From: Sporofaciens musculi
Lineage (GTDB): Bacteria; Bacillota; Clostridia; Lachnospirales; Lachnospiraceae
NCBI RefSeq assembly: GCF_009830285.1
Contig: NZ_WUQX01000001.1
Location: 2,108,501-2,172,500 of the forward strand
Direction: 5' to 3'
Length of the DNA stretch: 64,000 bases
The translations under genes and the position numbers were made by a program. Positions 59,189 through 64,000 of this stretch are shown here, piece after piece. The stretch's first letter is position 1. The number at the start of each line of letters is the position of its first letter. Under the pieces are notes generated by a model that saw only the letters and a program-made list of their open reading frames with translations, was not told the origin of the DNA and did not search any database.

Positions 59189-60033
59189 GCATTAAGGAAA
59201 TTGAATTGTTCGCAAACGATATACGCAGGAACTTAGTATGGGCTATTGGGTCAAAGGGAGGCGGACATATAGGAGGGTGCCTTTCGATTTGCGATTTGAT
59301 AGCGGTTCTTTATGGAGAAGTAATGAATTATGACCCCAATACTCCCAACTGGCAGGAAAGAGATTATCTTGTGTGCTCAAAAGGACATGCCGCGCCTGCC
59401 CTTTATGCTGCGCTGGCGCTAAAAGGCTTTTTCCCGATGGAATGGCTAAAAGAGCTCAACAGGGCCGGTACTAATCTGCCAGGTCACAGCGACCGAAAAG
59501 TACCGGGCATTGACGCCACAACAGGTTCTTTGGGACAGGGATTATCTATTGCATGCGGAATTGCCCATGGTTTAAAAGTGCAGGGGAAGAATCAATACGT
59601 GTTTTGTATTACCGGGGACGGAGAGAACGACGAGGGCCAAATCTGGGAAGCGGCTGCTTATGCTTCACACTATCATTTGGAGAATCTGATTATGTTTCTT
59701 GACTGGAATAAAAAGCAGATTGACGGTTGGAACAAAGAGGTAATGCAGTTAGGCGACCTGGCAGAAAAATACCGTGCATTTGGCTGGAACAGTTCTGTTA
59801 TAAACGGTCAGGACATAGCAGAAATCCGTCAAAGCATACATAAGGCGGTTGATATAAGAAACGGACATCCTACCATGATTTTGCTGGATACAGTAAAGGG
59901 AGCGGGTATTTCTTGTATTGAAAAAATAGAAAATAATCACTGTATCGGTGTGCCGGACAGTTTGGTGAAGGAAAGCCTTGAAGAATTGGAAGCAATACGG
60001 ATGCAATTAAAAATAAGATATGGAGAGTCTTAA
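59185..60033 (+). CDS. Transketolase, N-terminal (ThDP-binding) subunit
   Basis: A 282-residue subunit covering the N-terminal half of transketolase: SKGHAAPALYAAL, GSLGQGLSIACGIA and the ThDP motif GDGENDEGQIWEAAA... LDWN. It forms a heterotetramer with the next gene product. Here, within a glycan cluster, it likely moves a two-carbon unit to a cluster sugar rather than serving the pentose pathway. Confidence 0.94.
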   Translation: MSIKEIELFANDIRRNLVWAIGSKGGGHIGGCLSICDLIAVLYGEVMNYDPNTPNWQERDYLVCSKGHAAPALYAALALKGFFPMEWLKELNRAGTNLPGHSDRKVPGIDATTGSLGQGLSIACGIAHGLKVQGKNQYVFCITGDGENDEGQIWEAAAYASHYHLENLIMFLDWNKKQIDGWNKEVMQLGDLAEKYRAFGWNSSVINGQDIAEIRQSIHKAVDIRNGHPTMILLDTVKGAGISCIEKIENNHCIGVPDSLVKESLEELEAIRMQLKIRYGES

Positions 60034-60035
60034 TT

Positions 60036-61010
60036 ATGGAACGGATTATATATACCGGAGGGAAGCCGGAAAAAGAGATATTTGAAGTTTTTTCGGAGAC
60101 AATGGAGGAATTGTTCCGGGAGGATTCATCTGTAGCTTATATTGATGCGGATCTGATGGCATCTATGAGGACAAAAGATTTATGGGAGAAGTACCCTAAA
60201 AATGTGTTTAATACCGGAATACAGGAAGCCAATATGGTAGGTGTTGCAGGTGGAATGAATCTGGCTGGATTAAAGCCATATATTCATTCCTTTGCGCCTT
60301 TTGCAGTCAGGAGATGTTTTGACCAAATATATGTTACGGCAGGCTACGCACATAAAAGTGTGCGGATAATAGGAAGCGAGCCTGGAATTTGTGCAACAGA
60401 TAACGGCGGGACGCATATGACTTTTGAAGATATGGCGCTCATTCGGACGATTCCTGAAGCATGCGTGATTGACGTAAGCGATGCAAAAATGTTTCGGCAA
60501 TTATTGAAGAAGACAAAAGAGAGAAAAGGCGTTACTTATTTTAGAACGCCTAGAAGGGGGCTTTTGGATATTTATCCATCGGAGACGGTTTTTGAGGTAG
60601 GAAAAGGGAAGCTGCTTCGTGAAGGAAATGATGTAACCATTATATCCAGCGGTATTATGGTTTCAACTGCGCTGCAGGCAGCAAAAGCTTTACATGAAAT
60701 GGGGCTTGAAGTAAACGTAGTGGATCCAGTAACAGTAAAACCATTAGATACAGAATTGATTGAAATGCTTGCAAGGAGGACAAAAGCAATCGTAACCGTA
60801 GAAAACCATAGCATAATCGGAGGGCTTGGAAGCGCTGTAGCAGAGATTTTGTCTGAAAGTTATCCTGTGCCCATTGAACGGGTGGGAGTCAAGGATCAAT
60901 TTGGACAGGTTGGAAATGAAGAATTTTTGAGGGAACAGTATTCACTTACTATAGAAGAAATCATAGAGAGAGTAAAAAAGCTGCTTAATGGAAAGAACAC
61001 AGGGAGGTAG
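60036..61010 (+). CDS. Transketolase, C-terminal subunit
   Basis: A 324-residue partner: TGIQEANMVGVAGGMNLAG, the pyrimidine-binding domain with catalytic E in the IQEANM segment, FAPFAVRRCFDQIYVTAGY, and a C-terminal transketolase domain (VDPVTVKPLD, VTVENHSIIGGLGSAV). It starts 2 bases after its partner. Confidence 0.94.
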   Translation: MERIIYTGGKPEKEIFEVFSETMEELFREDSSVAYIDADLMASMRTKDLWEKYPKNVFNTGIQEANMVGVAGGMNLAGLKPYIHSFAPFAVRRCFDQIYVTAGYAHKSVRIIGSEPGICATDNGGTHMTFEDMALIRTIPEACVIDVSDAKMFRQLLKKTKERKGVTYFRTPRRGLLDIYPSETVFEVGKGKLLREGNDVTIISSGIMVSTALQAAKALHEMGLEVNVVDPVTVKPLDTELIEMLARRTKAIVTVENHSIIGGLGSAVAEILSESYPVPIERVGVKDQFGQVGNEEFLREQYSLTIEEIIERVKKLLNGKNTGR

Positions 61011-61014
61011 ACTG

Positions 61015-61752
61015 ATGAATCGGCTGGATGGGAAGGTTGCGATTATTACGGGAGGCACTTCAGGAATGGGGGAAGCCAGCGCAAAGCGATTTGCAGAGGC
61101 AGGAGCTTATGTTGTGGTTGTTGGGCGTAATCGTGAAAGAGGAGAGAAGGTAGCAGAAGATATACGTAAAAACAAAGGGGCGTCGGTTTTCTTCCAGGCA
61201 GATGTGGCAGATGAGAAGGAAGTAAAGGCTTTGATAGCCCAGGTGGATAAAAAATATCATAAGATTGATATCCTGTTTAATAATGCGGGAATCTTTCCGG
61301 TAACCGCTTCCTTGGAGGATATGGAAATGTCGGATTGGGATAAGATCATGAATATCAATGCCTCCGGCGTCGTACATATGACCAAACATGCGATGCCCTA
61401 TTTACAGGAAAGCCATGGAGTCATTTTGAATAACGCTTCTGTGGCAGGAATGCATTCATTTGCAAGTGGAAAGACCTATGCATACAGCGCCTCTAAAGCT
61501 GCGGTGATACAATTTACGAGAATGATAGCTAAGGTGTACGGAGAGAAAGTACGTGCAAACTGTATATGTCCGGGAGTGATTGACACGCCGATTTTTGTAA
61601 ACAGAGATTTCTCCAGATATTTCGATAGTATTCCCATGGGCCGGGTAGGAACTTCAAAAGAGGTTGCAAAGGTGGCCAATTTTCTTGTTTCTGATGATGC
61701 CGGGTATATTAATGGGGCTGTGTTGACGGTTGACGGAGGAATGTCTGTCTGA
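61015..61752 (+). CDS. Short-chain dehydrogenase/reductase
   Basis: A 245-residue classical SDR: TGGTSGMGEA nucleotide-binding motif, NNAG, catalytic S and YSASK (YAYSASKAA), with a C-terminal FLVSDDAGYINGAVLTVDGG. It reduces or oxidises a hydroxyl/keto group with NAD(P). The start at 61015 fits gggaggtagactg. It likely reduces the transketolase product. Confidence 0.93.
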   Translation: MNRLDGKVAIITGGTSGMGEASAKRFAEAGAYVVVVGRNRERGEKVAEDIRKNKGASVFFQADVADEKEVKALIAQVDKKYHKIDILFNNAGIFPVTASLEDMEMSDWDKIMNINASGVVHMTKHAMPYLQESHGVILNNASVAGMHSFASGKTYAYSASKAAVIQFTRMIAKVYGEKVRANCICPGVIDTPIFVNRDFSRYFDSIPMGRVGTSKEVAKVANFLVSDDAGYINGAVLTVDGGMSV

Positions 61753-63062
61753 TGAATATTCTGATGTGTATTCCCACAAGAAACAGGGCAGAAATGGTGA
61801 AAGAAGTGCTTGAATATGAAATGGAATATTATAAGCACTGCGGGGTTAGCCTTTGTTACTATGATTCCAGTGACGGAGAGGAAACCTGGAAGGTAATAGA
61901 GGAAATAAACAGCAAATATTCCGCGGATATTCAATACCGTAGAAGTGATCCGGCCTTGTGTTTGGATTATAAGCTGATAGAGATTCTTAAAGATATGGAA
62001 AAGGAAGACTATGATTATCTATGGCTGATAAACGACTCTATATCCATAAAAGAAGAAATGCTTGAGTATGTCAGTGGAATATCGGAGGGTGGATATGATT
62101 TGATAAGGCTTCCGCTGGCTGGTAAAGGGGCGGCGGAAGATGTTGTAACGACAGATCCCAACGAGTGGTTCCACGAGTGTTCCCAGGGAATGGCCCATAT
62201 GGCTTCAACGGTTATGAACTTTTCACTTCTTAGGCAAGCCCGCCATGATTGGGATTGGCTGAGAGAAAAATATGTAGGAAATAATGAGCTGGATGATAAT
62301 CACGGATATTTTTTTATGGTAGCGTTTTATCTGGAGCAAATTCTAAAATTGGAGCATTTCACAGGAATATTTATTGGAAATCGGATAAAATGGCGAAGAG
62401 ACAGTCCGCTGAAAAAAAGGCAGATATACTGGAGAGATTATGTGTTTCAAGCGTGGGCAAGAAGTTATCCGGAGACAATATTGAAGCTTCCAAAGTGTTA
62501 TACAGATAAGGAGGATGTAATAAGGAAATCTGACAATCTTTCGCCGGGAAGATTTTCAAGATCTATGTTAATCCATTACAGACTAAGTGGTTTATATAGT
62601 TATTCTGTATACAAAAAGTATAGAAAATATTTCAAATATATTACGAGAGAAGCTTTAAAAAGCTGTTTTGTCCTTGCAGTACTGCCGCAGGCTTTTCTGA
62701 GGTGGAAATATGCAAATTTGCTGGCAGTAGAGGAGGAGTGGCAGGAAAATCTGAACCGAATTGAGGAACAGATCAAAGGAAAAAAGATTTTAATTTATGG
62801 AGCCGGTCTCTATGGAGAGAAAGTGATACAAAAATTAAAGTCAGATGGATATGGGAATCAGATGATCGGCGTTGCAGTAACAGAAACAAAAGGGAATGTT
62901 TCAGAGCTTGAGAAAATCCCAGTTCATGATATTGATTACTTTGTACGGGAAAAAGAAGAAATATTCACCATTGTATGCGCGCTTCCAGCGGCGGCAGATG
63001 AGATGAAAAAAGAATTGAAGAAAAGAAAATTTAAGTATTCTGTTACTTTATTTGGAGTGTAG
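61752..63062 (+). CDS. Family 2-like glycosyltransferase with C-terminal Rossmann-like module
   Basis: 436 residues. The N-terminal MNILMCIPTRNRAEMVKEVLEY and YDYLWLINDSISI are typical of GT2 enzymes (DS taking the place of the usual DD/DxD). The last about 94 residues, from GKKILIYGAGLYGEKVIQKL, carry the same Rossmann-like module as four other cluster proteins. The start overlaps the SDR stop (TGATG). Confidence 0.83.
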   Translation: MNILMCIPTRNRAEMVKEVLEYEMEYYKHCGVSLCYYDSSDGEETWKVIEEINSKYSADIQYRRSDPALCLDYKLIEILKDMEKEDYDYLWLINDSISIKEEMLEYVSGISEGGYDLIRLPLAGKGAAEDVVTTDPNEWFHECSQGMAHMASTVMNFSLLRQARHDWDWLREKYVGNNELDDNHGYFFMVAFYLEQILKLEHFTGIFIGNRIKWRRDSPLKKRQIYWRDYVFQAWARSYPETILKLPKCYTDKEDVIRKSDNLSPGRFSRSMLIHYRLSGLYSYSVYKKYRKYFKYITREALKSCFVLAVLPQAFLRWKYANLLAVEEEWQENLNRIEEQIKGKKILIYGAGLYGEKVIQKLKSDGYGNQMIGVAVTETKGNVSELEKIPVHDIDYFVREKEEIFTIVCALPAAADEMKKELKKRKFKYSVTLFGV

Positions 63063-63063
63063 C

Positions 63064-64000
63064 ATGAAACATTATAAATATTGGTTTTTAGAGTGGATTT
63101 TGGATGAAAAGGCACAAAAAGCGTACTTTTGCGGAGCGAATTTGAACATGCTCTATCAATATGACTTGGAAAAGAACAGTGTCAAATCGTTAGGGGCGTT
63201 TCCCCATATGCCCGTATCTAACCAGTTGTTTCGCGGAGGCGTGATCTATCAGAATAAACTTTATTTTCCGCCAAGAATGGCAGCAAGAATGGGAATCTAT
63301 GATATAGAAAAAAAGGAGTTTCGGACAAAAGATATTTATGCAGAAATAGCAGGAGAAAAAGAGAGGTTTACACCAAATGATACAGGCTTCATATCTGTAA
63401 AATATCAAGAGAAGAAAGCTTTTTTTGTTTATCGAAGTACACCGTTTTGCGTGGTGATGGATTTAGAGCATGAGAGTATTTCTTACATTACATGTAAAGA
63501 AACAGGGGATGTTTCTTTTCTTGGAATGGATTATTGCATTTTTGGAGATTTCCTCATTTCACCGATTATTAACCGAAACAAAATACTGTTTCTGAATATG
63601 AAGGAGGAGACAATAGAAATCAGAGATTTGCCAATCAATTCAGATGATTCTTGCTGTTCTTTTGATTTAGACGACGATGGCAGACTCTATTTGCTGACCT
63701 GCAAAGAGCCTTTTGTGTTAAGTTGGAATCCGTGGACAAATGAGGCGATAAACGAAACGCAACTTCCATTGGAGTCGATTACATATGAACAAGGGTATTG
63801 GATTAGAAAATCAGGGAATAGCATTCATATTTTTCCGGGATTAGATACCCAGGGAAAAAATGGTAGAGCATTTTGGGTGGATTTATTGACAGGGCAGGTT
63901 AAGGAGATATCAATATTTGAGAAGTATAAGAAATACATTAAATGGAGTTTGATTTCACAAAACGGAAAGCATGTTTATGCAATGGTATCGTCAGGACAGG
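63064..64000 (+). CDS. Partial gene, beta-propeller-like protein (runs off the edge)
   Basis: A frame opens at ATG 63064, one base after the previous stop, and stays open to the window end (at least 312 residues). It consists of repeated beta strands with Asp/Trp-rich turns (FLGMDYCIF, LYLLTCKEP, VYAMVSSGQ), suggesting a beta propeller. No signal peptide is obvious. It may bind or sense glycan; function unknown. Confidence 0.7.
   Translation, partial: MKHYKYWFLEWILDEKAQKAYFCGANLNMLYQYDLEKNSVKSLGAFPHMPVSNQLFRGGVIYQNKLYFPPRMAARMGIYDIEKKEFRTKDIYAEIAGEKERFTPNDTGFISVKYQEKKAFFVYRSTPFCVVMDLEHESISYITCKETGDVSFLGMDYCIFGDFLISPIINRNKILFLNMKEETIEIRDLPINSDDSCCSFDLDDDGRLYLLTCKEPFVLSWNPWTNEAINETQLPLESITYEQGYWIRKSGNSIHIFPGLDTQGKNGRAFWVDLLTGQVKEISIFEKYKKYIKWSLISQNGKHVYAMVSSGQ

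Overview
The window reads as a chromosomal segment of a low-to-mid GC Gram-positive gut anaerobe, most likely a Lachnospiraceae (Clostridia). The evidence is strong GGAGG-type ribosome sites with frequent TTG/GTG starts, a six-gene Rnf complex, a Na+-pumping biotin decarboxylase cluster, a GerW/YtfJ sporulation protein, a 2-isopropylmalate synthase and a BaiN/YhiN-type flavoprotein. No rRNA, tRNA, CRISPR array or prophage module was seen. Genus is inference.

Layout. 1-1.1 kb: an AT-rich gene tail and a hicAB toxin-antitoxin pair. 1.2-3.8 kb: a secreted glucosaminidase-like surface protein. 4.4-9.4 kb: a sodium:solute symporter, a 2-isopropylmalate synthase fused to an AraC-type HTH, and an amidohydrolase. 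9.4-10.4 kb: a structured non-coding element and a dinJ/yafQ pair. 10.4-18.6 kb: MATE exporter, Xaa-Pro aminopeptidase, FtsX-type ABC transporter and POT peptide transporter. 18.9-24.2 kb: carboxyltransferase, OadG, biotin carrier, OadB and an OadA-type carboxyltransferase. 24.4-29.3 kb: RpiR regulator, flavoprotein, cmk, ispH and an S1-domain protein. 29.4-37.9 kb: rnfCDGEAB, a DUF2752 protein, an N/Q/Y-rich membrane protein, apbE, a NusG-II protein and a Gx transporter. ApbE probably flavinylates RnfG and RnfD, so this block is an energy-conserving unit that could share a sodium cycle with the decarboxylase pump. 37.9-47.5 kb: ruvAB, zapA, U32 peptidase, FtsW-family protein, class B PBP, DUF2953 protein, GerW and a 45-residue membrane protein.

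47.8-51.7 kb is the most unusual part. Two related uncharacterised genes are followed by near-identical hairpin-rich elements in inverted orientation. Next comes a TnpB-family protein whose three RuvC catalytic positions are all substituted (S256, V340, E417) while its zinc ribbon is intact. It therefore looks like a nuclease-dead, possibly RNA-guided DNA-binding protein rather than a transposon nuclease. About 450 bases without a convincing gene lie downstream.

51.7-64 kb is an AT-richer surface-glycan cluster: FkbM methyltransferase, sugar-1-phosphate cytidylyltransferase, NUDIX hydrolase, glycosyltransferases, a SPASM-first radical SAM enzyme, LicD, HMGL-type aldolase, split transketolase and an SDR, running off the right edge. 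Five of these enzymes carry what looks like the same about 95-residue Rossmann-like module at one end or the other.

Four genes are broken by six single-base length changes in homopolymers (T7, A7, G5, G7, A7, G8). Three of those genes are core genes or an ABC permease, so uncorrected homopolymer sequencing error is the simplest explanation. The G8 tract in the glycan methyltransferase could also be a genuine phase-variation switch.
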